This document shows, piece by piece, positions 39,993-48,480 of a stretch of 51,408 nt of DNA. A program made the position numbers and the translations under genes. Under the pieces are notes generated by a model. That model was not told the origin of the DNA. It searched no databases and was given only the letters and a program-made list of their open reading frames with translations. The stretch lies in NCBI GenBank assembly GCA_026392155.1, contig JAPLCP010000057.1:1-51408 (forward strand), read 5' to 3'. The stretch comes from Armatimonadota bacterium. Its GTDB lineage: Bacteria > Armatimonadota > Armatimonadia > Armatimonadales > Armatimonadaceae. Position 1 is the stretch's first letter, and each line of letters opens with the position of its first letter.

Positions 39993-40727
39993 ATGATGCA
40001 GATGCAGGTTCAGCAAACCCGAACCGAAAAAGAGCGCGAGAAGCGCCTGGCTCAGATCATCAAAAGTCAGGGAGTCGTAGATGCGGAGCGCGAGCTAGCC
40101 CGCTACGAACCCGAGGCCGCAATCCCACTGCTGACGCGCCTGCTCAAGAAAGAACACCAAAGGATTCGCCATCGGAAATATCTAATATTTGCCTTGCTAA
40201 GTGTCTACATCCTAATCTGCATCGGTTACTACTGGCACTCACACAAGTTGATCCATTTTCCGTTTTATATCTTCCTGTTCACTTCCGGGGGGTGGCGAGA
40301 TAGCAACAAGAGGAAATCTCTCCAGCGGGTCGAGGCGGTTGCGACGCTCTTAGTTGACCGGGTGAAGCGGGTGGAGCGGACTGAGCTTGGCGCACTCTTG
40401 GCGCTTGCGTCCCTAGCCTGGGAGAGCGCGACACTTCAAAACCCTGTGCGCGACCGGCTGGCCTCTCTTCTGGCCCGCACCCCCACCGATGAGCTTTTCC
40501 GCCTGACACTGGAGCAGCGCACCGGCCTTCAGATCGCCACCCGAAAGGCCATAGATGAAGCACGCCATAATGCGTTCTTCGAGCCGCTGGCCGTGGCAGG
40601 ACTGCTGGCGCTAGGAAGCATCAAGGACACAAGCCTCAAGAACGTGGCGGAGCGGGCCGTGCTCCAGCACACGCGCGGCCATGTTTGCGCATCAGCAGAG
40701 GAGTATCTGACTCAGATCGCGAAATGA
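39993..40727 (+). CDS. hypothetical membrane protein, paralogue B
   Basis: A 244-residue protein starting 6 bp after paralogue A. A charged N-terminal helix (TRTEKEREKRLAQIIKSQG) is followed by YEPEAAIPLLTRLLKKEHQ, two close hydrophobic segments (KYLIFALLSVYILICIGYYW, IHFPFYIFLF), and the C-terminal helical repeats shared with paralogue A (LTLEQRTGLQIATRKAIDEA, LAVAGLLALGSIKDTSLKNVAERA). The membrane-coding part is AT-rich. It is followed 6 bp later by the coiled-coil gene, so all three probably form one operon. Confidence 0.75.
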   Translation: MMQMQVQQTRTEKEREKRLAQIIKSQGVVDAERELARYEPEAAIPLLTRLLKKEHQRIRHRKYLIFALLSVYILICIGYYWHSHKLIHFPFYIFLFTSGGWRDSNKRKSLQRVEAVATLLVDRVKRVERTELGALLALASLAWESATLQNPVRDRLASLLARTPTDELFRLTLEQRTGLQIATRKAIDEARHNAFFEPLAVAGLLALGSIKDTSLKNVAERAVLQHTRGHVCASAEEYLTQIAK

Positions 40728-40733
40728 AGCTCT

Positions 40734-41978
40734 ATGTACGATGTCGATGATTTTGTCCGGGCCGCCGATGTGGAGCTTCGGCAGTACGATGCCCATGCCA
40801 ACCGCTTTGAGGGGCTGCGCAAGAGCAATGCAGAGAAGCAAGCCGGGCTTCAGGAGCGCCTCGAAGATGCCCAAGCGCAGCTCGCCGATGCCAGCTTTCC
40901 AGGAGGACTCAGTACAGAAAGCGTCACGCAGCTCGCCGAGCAGCTGGGGGCTCCAGCGCTTTTGTGGGGCTACAACGAGGTGCAAGAGCGCGGCAAGAAA
41001 GTTGGAGAGCGCCTCGCCGCGCTCGCGGCCAACCCGCAGTTTGCCGAGCGAGAGATCCGCAAGCTGCGCCTAGAGACCGAGCTTCGGGAAGTCGAGCCGC
41101 TCTTTAACGAAGCCAAGCGCGAGCTGACCAAGCTCCAAAGCCAGCCGGGCGTAAGTGAGCTGATCCGGCGCGAGTGGGGAACGCCACGCTACCCGCATCA
41201 GGGCATCTTCCGCTTCTTCAAAGGCGAGTATCTCACGGACTGGAAGAACGCCGATAAAGCCGTGGCGGCGCTGGGAGCCAGCAGCTTTGCCGAGCTCGTC
41301 CAGCGCTACAACGACCGGGTGGAGCAGAACACGGTTCTCGGGGAGCGTGTCGGGCGGCTCAAGGGCGAGCAGGCGGCCATCGAGGCACTGATCTGGGAGC
41401 ACGAGAAGCTCACGGCGGAGCAGGCGGACTTGCCCAAGCAGGCCCGTGCCCGTGTCGGAGAAGACCTGGCCGCATACGCCGCCGTCCGGGGCACCGACAA
41501 GCTCCCCGACCCCGAAGCGGCAAAACGCGCGGGGCTGGCGATAGATGGCGTGACGCACCAGATCAAGTATCTGGAAGAGACCCACAACAAGATCGAGGAA
41601 GACTTGGCGGGGCTTTTAGAGCGCTCGGGGAAGCTGCGCGAGGAGAAAATGCGCTACGACACCGACCGCTACCGCTACCGCAATAAAAACTTCTCACAAG
41701 ACCAGTGGGACAAGCGCTTCGGACGCACCGGGCGCTACCAGAAGCTCGGGGATCGCTACGAGCGCGTCACCGAAGTGGTCTATGTCTACGACGACTACTA
41801 CCGCCCCTCGCTGCTGGAAGAGTTTCTGTGGTGGGACGTCATCACCGACGGGCGCATAGATGGCAACTTTATCCCCGAAGTGGCCCAGTACCACGAAGCC
41901 AACCCCAACTACGCCTACGAGCGCCCCGGCTACGACTCCAGCGCTTCCGATAGCTCCTGGAACCGCGACGACTCGTAA
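40734..41978 (+). CDS. hypothetical coiled-coil protein
   Basis: A 414-residue, highly charged protein. Long coiled-coil-like helices cover about 30-60, 80-135, 180-235 and 265-310. The C-terminus is rich in Tyr, Arg and Asp (RYDTDRYRYRNKNFSQDQWDKRF, VVYVYDDYYRPSLLEEFLWWDVI, then a Tyr/Asn/Ser-rich tail). There is no signal peptide or membrane helix. No family is recognised. It probably works with the two membrane proteins encoded just upstream, perhaps as a cytoplasmic partner; this rests on spacing alone. Confidence 0.75.
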   Translation: MYDVDDFVRAADVELRQYDAHANRFEGLRKSNAEKQAGLQERLEDAQAQLADASFPGGLSTESVTQLAEQLGAPALLWGYNEVQERGKKVGERLAALAANPQFAEREIRKLRLETELREVEPLFNEAKRELTKLQSQPGVSELIRREWGTPRYPHQGIFRFFKGEYLTDWKNADKAVAALGASSFAELVQRYNDRVEQNTVLGERVGRLKGEQAAIEALIWEHEKLTAEQADLPKQARARVGEDLAAYAAVRGTDKLPDPEAAKRAGLAIDGVTHQIKYLEETHNKIEEDLAGLLERSGKLREEKMRYDTDRYRYRNKNFSQDQWDKRFGRTGRYQKLGDRYERVTEVVYVYDDYYRPSLLEEFLWWDVITDGRIDGNFIPEVAQYHEANPNYAYERPGYDSSASDSSWNRDDS

Positions 41979-42022
41979 GGCGATAAAATAGTTCTCGGTA
42001 AGATCGTTCAGGAGGAATCATC

Positions 42023-42295
42023 ATGCAGGTACCCGTTCTTGTGGAGCAGATCAGTGCGCACATCTTCCGCGCCAAAGCGTGGGATCTCGTTGCAGAAGGC
42101 CCAAGTGCAGATGAAGCCATCCGTGCCCTCCAGCAGATGCTCCGTAGCGGTAAGTCTATTGCAATGCTTGATCTCCCCCCTACCAATCCTTTCTTGGCAA
42201 TAGCAGGTGACCTCAAGGACGACCCTCTCGTTGACGATTGGGTAGCCGCGATGCGAACCTATCGAGATGAAAAAGAAGCAGATCCTAACTACTGA
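42023..42295 (+). CDS. antitoxin-like partner of the PIN toxin
   Basis: A 90-residue protein with a strong AGGAGG Shine-Dalgarno. The N-terminal VPVLVEQISAHIFRAKAWDLVAEGPSADEAIRALQQML has the HicB-like strand-strand-helix pattern. The remainder is flexible and acidic. Proteins of this kind are often encoded just before PIN-domain toxins, especially in cyanobacteria. The toxin gene follows after 5 bp. The antitoxin role is inferred from pattern and context. Confidence 0.65.
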   Translation: MQVPVLVEQISAHIFRAKAWDLVAEGPSADEAIRALQQMLRSGKSIAMLDLPPTNPFLAIAGDLKDDPLVDDWVAAMRTYRDEKEADPNY

Positions 42296-42300
42296 TTCCC

Positions 42301-42726
42301 ATGCCACAATTTATTCTTGATACGGATACGCTCACTCTGTTACGTCAAGGCAACACGGCGATCATTCAGAAGCTCCAAGAAACCGACCCAAATGAGGTAG
42401 CCATTACGGCAATTACCGTCGAAGAGCAACTCTCAGGGTGGTACACCCTAATGCGACAGCTTCGTTCGGATTCTGAGCTAGAGCGTGCCTATGACCGCCT
42501 CGCACAAACCGTACGCTTCGTGGGCCGATTACCCATTTTAGGGTTCTCCCAAGATGCCATACTGACATACCGTAACTTACTCACTCAAAAACTCAACATT
42601 GGCAAGATGGATCTGCGTATTGCAGCCATTGCTTTAGGATGTAATGCCACTGTCGTCACACGAAATACCCGAGATTTCGGACGTGTTCCCGACCTAACCA
42701 TTGCTGACTGGACACGCACGGAGTAG
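42301..42726 (+). CDS. vapC: VapC-like PIN domain ribonuclease toxin
   Basis: A 141-residue PIN protein. Acidic active-site residues are in ILDTDTLTLL (first Asp), ITVEEQLSGW (Glu), KMDLRIAAIALGCNATVVTRNTRDFGRV (Asp and the TRNxxDF motif). VapC toxins cleave specific RNAs, often initiator tRNA or rRNA, until bound by the antitoxin. The length is normal. It lies 5 bp after the antitoxin and 3 bp before a glycosyltransferase gene, so read-through is likely. The segment is more AT-rich than the flanking genes, suggesting acquisition. Confidence 0.9.
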   Translation: MPQFILDTDTLTLLRQGNTAIIQKLQETDPNEVAITAITVEEQLSGWYTLMRQLRSDSELERAYDRLAQTVRFVGRLPILGFSQDAILTYRNLLTQKLNIGKMDLRIAAIALGCNATVVTRNTRDFGRVPDLTIADWTRTE

Positions 42727-42729
42727 CTC

Positions 42730-43998
42730 ATGCGGCGTCCTAATACTCCGCTGAGGGTGCTTTGCTATGCTGTCAATGGCCTGGGGCTGGGGCATCTGAC
42801 GCGCACGATTGCGATTGCACGCCAGCTTCGGCGGCTTTGCTGGGCACTCGGGGAGCCGCTGGAGCTGGTGATTCTGACATCGAGTGAGGGCGATGGACTT
42901 GCGCTGGTGCACGACTTTCCGGCCTTTAAGATTCCCTCGAAAAATATCGTCAGCGGCGGCGGCTTTAGCGCGGCACGCTATCGGAAGCTGGGCAAGCAGT
43001 GGGTCTGGAACGCGATCAATCTGTTCTCGCCCGATATTTTATTGGTGGACACGTTTCCGGCAGGCAGCTTCCACGAGCTCTACGACGTGCTAGACCTCGG
43101 GAGTAAGAATGTCTTTGTGTGCCGCGCCGTGCGGCCCGAAGTCGCAAACCAGCCGACGTTTCAGAGTGCGCTGCGTGGCTACGACAAGATCATCCTGCCC
43201 GAGGAAGACGGCACCAACGACACACCTCTGCCAGAGTTTGCGCAAGAGAAGGCCGTCGGGGTTCCGCCGATTCTGCTGCGCTCGGTGGAGGAGACCTATG
43301 AGAAAGCCGAGGCCCGTGCACAGCTGGGGATTCCCGAGGGGGTAAAGGCGCTCTATGCCTCCACAGGCGGTGGCGGGGATAAAGACGCGGAGGCGCTTTT
43401 TGAGCAATTGGTAACAGCAGCGCGAGCACTCCCGGAGATTCACTTCACACTCGGGGCGGGAATGCTCTACCGAGGGCGCGAGTTTCCCGCGCCCAATGTC
43501 TCGTGGACGCGGCGACCGGTGCTGAGTGAGTGCTTTCGGGCTTTTGACGGCGCGATCACAGCAGGTGGCTTCAACTCCGTGTGGGAGCTGCTCCACAGCG
43601 GCGTCCCGTGCTTATTTCTGCCACTGGCACGGGGCTGGGACGATCAAGAAGCACGCGTCGAGCGCTGCGTCGCGGCAGGTGCCGGTGTTCGACTAACGGA
43701 CCTAAGTGCCGAGGCGATTGCGGCGGGTCTGGCGAGCCTTCCAACAAATATTCCTAAGCTCGCCCCCCAGAACGGGGCACTTGCCGCTGCTGAGGAGATC
43801 CTGGCGCTGGTCTTTGACCAGGTGCGCCTGGATGAGGCCACACTGCTCTGCGATCCGGGCCTGCTCTTTGCTGCCCACCAAAGCGGAATCAGCGAGGAAA
43901 AGCTACTTCGCGAGGCGGGCAAGCGCTGGCGCGAGAGTGACAACCACTCGCCGGATGCCGCTGAGGCGCTCCTCAGGATGCTGCAAGAATCGCATTGA
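42730..43998 (+). CDS. predicted MurG-like glycosyltransferase (COG4671-like)
   Basis: A 422-residue GT-B protein. VLCYAVNGLGLGHLTRTIAIARQL is the N-terminal glycine-rich loop. The middle has DILLVDTFPAGSFHEL. The C-terminal UDP-sugar binding half shows LYASTGGGGDKDAEALFEQL and the acceptor-release motif ITAGGFNSVWELLHSGVPCLFLPL, as in GT28/MurG. The donor and acceptor are unknown. The last 60 residues are an extra helical extension. Its 3' end overlaps the convergent membrane protein gene by 26 bp. Confidence 0.88.
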   Translation: MRRPNTPLRVLCYAVNGLGLGHLTRTIAIARQLRRLCWALGEPLELVILTSSEGDGLALVHDFPAFKIPSKNIVSGGGFSAARYRKLGKQWVWNAINLFSPDILLVDTFPAGSFHELYDVLDLGSKNVFVCRAVRPEVANQPTFQSALRGYDKIILPEEDGTNDTPLPEFAQEKAVGVPPILLRSVEETYEKAEARAQLGIPEGVKALYASTGGGGDKDAEALFEQLVTAARALPEIHFTLGAGMLYRGREFPAPNVSWTRRPVLSECFRAFDGAITAGGFNSVWELLHSGVPCLFLPLARGWDDQEARVERCVAAGAGVRLTDLSAEAIAAGLASLPTNIPKLAPQNGALAAAEEILALVFDQVRLDEATLLCDPGLLFAAHQSGISEEKLLREAGKRWRESDNHSPDAAEALLRMLQESH

Positions 43999-44827
43999 GC
44001 TGCCGGACATACTCGCTCTTGAGATGCTCCGGGGCGGTAAGGCCAAATTGGTGACTCTTGCCCTCGGCATCGTTGACCGTGATTACCATGGCGCGGGAGC
44101 CTTTCTGTCGAACCTGAGGAACCTCCAGCCCCACGCGGCTCTGTGGGCCCAGCACGATCTTCTTCGCACGCACCCAGAACCCTAGGGTTTTTCGAATCGT
44201 CAGCGTGCCCTCTTGTAGGAGAAGCTCCTCTTTGGACGCCGTGTCCAGAGCGTTTTTTGCCATCATAAAACCCGCCCCAAAGAAGAGCGAGTAGAACGCC
44301 AGCAGAAAGAGCGCCATGGGGCCAAAGGCTTTCCACATTCCCCCGATCATAAAAGTCGCGTGAACCAGCGTGAAGCTATTCCAGAACAGGCCAAACATCC
44401 CAATACCCGCCGCCGCCATAAGGTTCCCGCCCGTGAGAAGAAGCTCCAAGCTCTTGGGAACCACTTCTGTCTCACCCAGCTCTTGTCGTGCCGAGGCTTC
44501 CGCAATTTTGGCGCGTAGCTCCGTGAGGTTCAGCGCTCCTGTCCTTGGATCTAACGAAGGCCGTAGGCTCGCCTCTTTGGCCTTCAGGTGGTTCAGCGCA
44601 TCACGGAGCGTAGCCAGCAGGATCTGATCGTCCTCGGTTGCCCAAGCACTCAGCTCAGGGATGCACTTCTCTCCCTCTTGCCGTAGCTCTTTGAGCTGGC
44701 GAAGCGTCTCGACATCAGGCTCCAGGGACGTTTCCAGAAGGGGCGCGAAGCGAGTCAGCCAGCGCTCGGCATTGCTGCGGGCGCTCAGGCGACTAGTGGG
44801 TTCAGAATAGTGCTGCATATTTTCCAT
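43973..44827 (-). CDS. hypothetical membrane protein with C-terminal PH-like domain
   Basis: About 284 residues from the ATG at 44827 (another ATG three codons later; an upstream open extension to 44908 is not used). The N-terminal 130 residues are helical and charged. Two membrane segments lie near 140-165 (NLMAAAGIGMFGLFWNSFTL) and 175-200 (PMALFLLAFYSLFFGAGFMMA). The C-terminal 80 residues alternate strands (LLLQEGTLTIRKTLGFWVRAKKIVLGP, SRAMVITVNDAEGKSHQFGL) like a small PH/GRAM domain. No function is known. It is divergent from gcvT across 56 bp that hold a perfect palindrome. Confidence 0.75.
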   Translation of the reverse strand: MENMQHYSEPTSRLSARSNAERWLTRFAPLLETSLEPDVETLRQLKELRQEGEKCIPELSAWATEDDQILLATLRDALNHLKAKEASLRPSLDPRTGALNLTELRAKIAEASARQELGETEVVPKSLELLLTGGNLMAAAGIGMFGLFWNSFTLVHATFMIGGMWKAFGPMALFLLAFYSLFFGAGFMMAKNALDTASKEELLLQEGTLTIRKTLGFWVRAKKIVLGPQSRVGLEVPQVRQKGSRAMVITVNDAEGKSHQFGLTAPEHLKSEYVRQLNAILAAS

Positions 44828-44845
44828 TATTGGCACGTCTGCGTG

Positions 44846-44873
44846 ATTCAGACAGTCTGAATAGCGGTATAAT
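44846..44873 (+). promoter_or_regulatory. gcvT promoter overlapped by a 17-bp perfect palindrome
   Basis: ATTCAGACAGTCTGAAT (44846-44862) is a perfect inverted repeat around a central A. TATAAT lies at 44868-44873, 10 nt before the gcvT ATG. The palindrome covers the -35 and spacer, the expected place for a repressor. Eleven of its bases recur at 28108-28118. There is no room for a glycine riboswitch before gcvT. Confidence 0.65.
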
Positions 44874-44883
44874 CTCCTACGGC

Positions 44884-45972
44884 ATGAGTGAAAATTTGCG
44901 GCGTACACCGCTCTACGAAACCCATTTGCGCAGCGGAGCGCGTCTGGTCCCGTTTGCAGGCTGGGAGATGCCTGTTCAATATACTGGGGTTATGGCAGAA
45001 GTCAAAGCCGTGCGGGAAGCCGTCGGGCTTTTCGATGTCAGCCACATGGGCCGGGCGTTTCTGGAAGGCGAACAAGCCGGGGCATTTCTCGACTTTCTCA
45101 CCGTCAACGATGTCAGCAAGCTCACGGATGGTCAAGGGCAGTACAGCCTGATGTGCTACGAAAACGGTGGCGTGGTGGACGATATTATCGTCTACCGAGT
45201 CACGGAGACGCGCTACACCATTATCTTCAACGCGGGCAATCGTGATAAAGACCTCGCTTGGATGCGTGAGAAGCTCGTGGGCTACGCTGCAACTCTTACC
45301 GATGTCTCGGACGAGACCGCGCTGATTGCCGTACAAGGCCCTAAAGCCATTGCACTCTTGGGAGCAGCCATCGCTGCCCTACCCCGCTTTGGAATTGGTG
45401 AGACAGCGTTTGCCGGACTCTCTGTGACGGCCTGCCGCACGGGCTACACGGGCGAGGATGGCGCGGAGCTGATCTGCCCTGCCGACCAATCCGCCGCGCT
45501 TTGGGAGGCGCTGATCGGCGCAGGAGCCATGGCTTGTGGCCTCGGTGCGCGTGATGCTTTGCGGCTTGAGGCGGCGCTTCCGCTCTACGGCCACGAGATG
45601 GACGAGACGGTCAATCCCTACGAGGCGCGTCTCGGCTGGGTCGTGAAGCTCGATAAAGCTGCGAACTTTATCGGCAAAGCGGCGTTACAAGCGGTGAAGG
45701 TCGCAGGGCCGAAATCTAAGTGTGTGGGGATCACGCTCGAAGGCAAGGGAATCCCACGCGAGGGCTACCTCCTCTTTGCTCCCCCGTCGGACGGGGGCCG
45801 GGGGGTTGGTCACATTACTAGCGGCACGTTCTCCCCCACCGTGGGTCGCGGCGTCGCCATGGCCCGGATCGAGAGCGCCTATGCGAAGACCGGTACGGCC
45901 CTAGAGGTCGAGATTCGCGGTGCACGCCATGCCGCCACGGTGGCTCCGCTGCCGTTTTACAAGAATGTCTGA
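44884..45972 (+). CDS. gcvT: glycine cleavage system T protein (aminomethyltransferase)
   Basis: A 362-residue T protein from the ATG at 44884, which releases ammonia and passes the methylene group from the H-protein arm to tetrahydrofolate. Visible features: RTPLYETHLRSGARLVPFAGWEMPVQYTG, FDVSHMGR, the folate-binding core with NDVSKLTDGQGQYSLMC, TGYTGEDGAELIC, and GLGARDALRLEAALPLYGHEMDE. Length is normal. It is the first gene of the gcv cluster, 22 bp before gcvH. It has a TATAAT box 10 nt from the start and no Shine-Dalgarno. Confidence 0.97.
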   Translation: MSENLRRTPLYETHLRSGARLVPFAGWEMPVQYTGVMAEVKAVREAVGLFDVSHMGRAFLEGEQAGAFLDFLTVNDVSKLTDGQGQYSLMCYENGGVVDDIIVYRVTETRYTIIFNAGNRDKDLAWMREKLVGYAATLTDVSDETALIAVQGPKAIALLGAAIAALPRFGIGETAFAGLSVTACRTGYTGEDGAELICPADQSAALWEALIGAGAMACGLGARDALRLEAALPLYGHEMDETVNPYEARLGWVVKLDKAANFIGKAALQAVKVAGPKSKCVGITLEGKGIPREGYLLFAPPSDGGRGVGHITSGTFSPTVGRGVAMARIESAYAKTGTALEVEIRGARHAATVAPLPFYKNV

Positions 45973-45994
45973 TACGCAATTTTAGGAGAAAATT

Positions 45995-46390
45995 ATGTCT
46001 AACGTACCAAGCGAGCTGAAGTATTCGAAGTCCCACGAGTGGGTTAAAGTTGAGGGCGATATCGCCACCATCGGAATCACCGATCATGCCCAGGAAGAGC
46101 TAGGCGATATTGTCTACGTCGAGCTGCCGGAAGTGGGGCGTGTGCTGGCCTACGACGATGTCTTTGGCAACGTCGAGTCCGTCAAGGCCGTCTCTGAGCT
46201 GTACTCGCCGCTGGCGGGCGAGGTGGTGGAGGTAAACGAGACCCTGGTAGACGATCCCGCAAACAACGGGGCACTGATCAACTCGATGCCCTACGAAGAC
46301 GGCTGGATGCTAAAAATCCGCGTCTCCGATCCCGATGCCTTGGCCGAGCTACTGGACGCCGAGGGCTACAAGAGCGAGATCGGGGAGTAG
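45995..46390 (+). CDS. gcvH: glycine cleavage system H protein
   Basis: A 131-residue lipoyl carrier that shuttles the aminomethyl group between P, T and L proteins. The lipoylated Lys64 sits in [15 protein letters not shown]. The N-terminal [37 protein letters not shown] and the C-terminal [14 protein letters not shown] are family hallmarks. It has a clear Shine-Dalgarno (AGGAG) and ends 6 bp before gcvPA. Confidence 0.97.
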   Translation: MSNVPSELKYSKSHEWVKVEGDIATIGITDHAQEELGDIVYVELPEVGRVLAYDDVFGNVESVKAVSELYSPLAGEVVEVNETLVDDPANNGALINSMPYEDGWMLKIRVSDPDALAELLDAEGYKSEIGE

Positions 46391-46396
46391 CCAAGC

Positions 46397-47704
46397 GTGT
46401 CCTATATTCCCAATACCGATGCGGATCGTGCCAAGATGCTGGCCGCCGTGGGCGCGACCTCCATCCGTGCGCTCTTCGACCACCTGCCACAAGAAGTGCG
46501 TGATGCCGCCGATTTCTCTGCACTTCCCGATGCCCTCGATGACATTAGCCTCAGGCGGCAGCTCTTAGAGCTCTCGGGCAAGTCTGTGACGATGGACTCG
46601 CACCCGTGTTTCTTAGGCGCAGGCATCTACGATCACTTCATTCCCCCGACCGTGGGATTTGTGACCGGTAGGACAGAGTTCTATACTGCCTACACGCCCT
46701 ACCAGCCTGAAGTGTCGCAGGGAGTGCTCCAGAGCATCTACGAGTTCCAGAGCCTGATGTGCCAGCTCACGGGTATGGATGTGAGCAATGCCTCCATGTA
46801 CGACGGTGCCACGGCGCTTGCGGAAGCGGTGATCATGGCGTGCGATCTGCAGAAGCGCCGCAAGGTGGTGCTTCCTTCCTCACTCCATCCCGCACTTCGC
46901 CAGGTCATTGAGACCTATCTCGACCCGCTTGGGATTGCGATCACAACACTCGATCACGATCCGGTGACAGGCCAGCTTCCCGTCCTCTCGGCAAGCGACG
47001 CCGCGTGCGTTGTCGTGCAGTCCCCCAACTTCTTCGGGGTGGTCGAGGATCTGCGAGCCCATGCCGATGCGGCGCACTCAAATGGTGCACTTCTTGTCGC
47101 CTCCGTAGACCCGATCTCTTTGGGCATCCTGGAGACGCCCGGCGCATGTGGCGTGGATATTCTCGTCGCAGAGGGCCAGGCGTTGGGGCTCTACCCCGCA
47201 TTTGGGGGACCACTGCTGGGCATTTTCTGCTGCAAAAAAGAGTTCATCCGGCGCATTCCAGGTCGCATTGTGGGCGTCACAAAAGACACAGATGGGGCGA
47301 AAGGCTACGTGATGACGCTCCGCACCCGTGAGCAAGACATCCGCCGCGACACCGCCACGAGCAACATCTGCACCAACCAGGCGCTCTTTGCCCTCGCGGC
47401 CACCGTCTATCTGGCGAGCTTTGGTAAAACGGGCATGATCGAAGTGGCAGGCCTCTGCTTGCAAAAAGCCCACTACGCCGCCGAGCAGCTCGCGAGCCTT
47501 CCAGGCTACTCGCTTGTCTACAGCGGCCCGTTCTTTAAGGAGTTCCTGATTCAGTGTCCCAGCGACCCTGTTGCGCTCAATAAAAAACTCCTCGCCGCCG
47601 GGATTCTGGGAGGACTGCCACTTCCCGGAAACCAGATGCTGGTCTGTGTCACCGAGCAGCGCACCAAGTCCGAGATAGATCAGCTCGTCGAATGCCTTCG
47701 CTAA
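46397..47704 (+). CDS. gcvPA: glycine dehydrogenase (decarboxylating) subunit 1
   Basis: A 435-residue P-protein alpha subunit of the split (heterotetrameric) type. Features: YIPNTDADRAKMLAAVGATSIRALFDHLP, LGAGIYDHFIPPTV, RTEFYTAYTPYQPEVSQGVLQSIYEFQSLMC, SNASMYDGATALAEA, and TREQDIRRDTATSNICTNQAL near the C-terminus. It starts with GTG, with GGGGAG in the gcvH stop region. Together with gcvPB it decarboxylates glycine using PLP. Unusually, two genes separate it from gcvPB. Confidence 0.97.
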   Translation: MSYIPNTDADRAKMLAAVGATSIRALFDHLPQEVRDAADFSALPDALDDISLRRQLLELSGKSVTMDSHPCFLGAGIYDHFIPPTVGFVTGRTEFYTAYTPYQPEVSQGVLQSIYEFQSLMCQLTGMDVSNASMYDGATALAEAVIMACDLQKRRKVVLPSSLHPALRQVIETYLDPLGIAITTLDHDPVTGQLPVLSASDAACVVVQSPNFFGVVEDLRAHADAAHSNGALLVASVDPISLGILETPGACGVDILVAEGQALGLYPAFGGPLLGIFCCKKEFIRRIPGRIVGVTKDTDGAKGYVMTLRTREQDIRRDTATSNICTNQALFALAATVYLASFGKTGMIEVAGLCLQKAHYAAEQLASLPGYSLVYSGPFFKEFLIQCPSDPVALNKKLLAAGILGGLPLPGNQMLVCVTEQRTKSEIDQLVECLR

Positions 47705-48471
47705 AGCTGGAAGACCATGCGTTTCGTCTGCTCGAAAACGAGCAGACGGCGCTGGCGTTTTTGAACCGTACGGCGCACTCCTGGGTGTGGGAGCTTGACT
47801 TGCCTGGCGGGGAGATTCTCTTCCGAGAACCAGGCACGGGCAGGATTCTGTTCTCATCGCCGGTGAAGCTCATCGGCACCTACGACCAGCAGTTAGGTAC
47901 GTTTCTGTTTGGCTGGTCGGATCCCGCGATACCGGAAGACTGGAAGTGTGTCGCGAGCTTGGCAAAAATGCGAGTCATGGCGCGCGGCGCAGGCTTGGAG
48001 ATCTTCGACTCGCCTGAGCCCATCACGCTGAGCACTCCCACTCAGGCACAGGGCTGGGCACTGGCAAGCGCGGGCTACCTTGAAGCATTTTCCGTTTTTG
48101 AGGCACGTCAGGGAGGCAAGACGCAGCTCCTCGCTGTGGAGTACTTCCCCGACTCAGGGCTAGTACAGCGCGATATCCACATCGCGCTAAATATCATTGA
48201 GGAAGGCAAGCTACGGTTCTCCCTCAACCATCGGCAAGCTGTGGAAGCCTACCTAGGTTCACCCTCGACGGCAGGTGGATCGAACCTGGCAGACGAGACC
48301 CTCTACTGGCGCTTTGGAGACAGCCTGCTGCGAATTCAGTTCGCCCATCACGGCCAGATCATCAGCATGAACACCGAGATACCCCAACCTGCTGAGGAGC
48401 TTGTTGAGCTCCCTCAAGAAGCAGAGAGCAAGCCCCGCTTTTTAGGCCGACTTTTTGGAAAGCGGCGATAA
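47692..48471 (+). CDS. DUF6882-like hypothetical protein
   Basis: A 259-residue protein whose ATG lies 13 bp inside gcvPA. The segment SWVWELDLPGGEILFREPGTGRILFSSPVKLIGTYDQQLGTFLFGWSDPAIPED resembles DUF6882 proteins (a strand, then GTY/W...TFLWGWAN...IP). The C-terminal 30 residues are a Glu/Pro linker and a basic tail (RFLGRLFGKRR). There is no membrane segment. It is coupled to glycine decarboxylase by overlap, but no link to glycine metabolism is known; it may simply be an insertion in the operon. Confidence 0.65.
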   Translation: MPSLKLEDHAFRLLENEQTALAFLNRTAHSWVWELDLPGGEILFREPGTGRILFSSPVKLIGTYDQQLGTFLFGWSDPAIPEDWKCVASLAKMRVMARGAGLEIFDSPEPITLSTPTQAQGWALASAGYLEAFSVFEARQGGKTQLLAVEYFPDSGLVQRDIHIALNIIEEGKLRFSLNHRQAVEAYLGSPSTAGGSNLADETLYWRFGDSLLRIQFAHHGQIISMNTEIPQPAEELVELPQEAESKPRFLGRLFGKRR

Positions 48472-48480
48472 AATACCATC
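48469..48480 (+). promoter_or_regulatory. -10 box placed for a leaderless transcript of the second Uma2 gene
   Basis: TAAAAT at 48469-48474 is followed by 6 nt and the ATG at 48481. It overlaps the stop codon of the previous gene and would restart transcription inside the gcv cluster. Confidence 0.45.

Noticed and set aside
44828-44883. Glycine riboswitch upstream of gcvT
   Set aside because: Only 56 bp separate the divergent starts and the -10 box is 10 nt from the ATG, leaving no leader.
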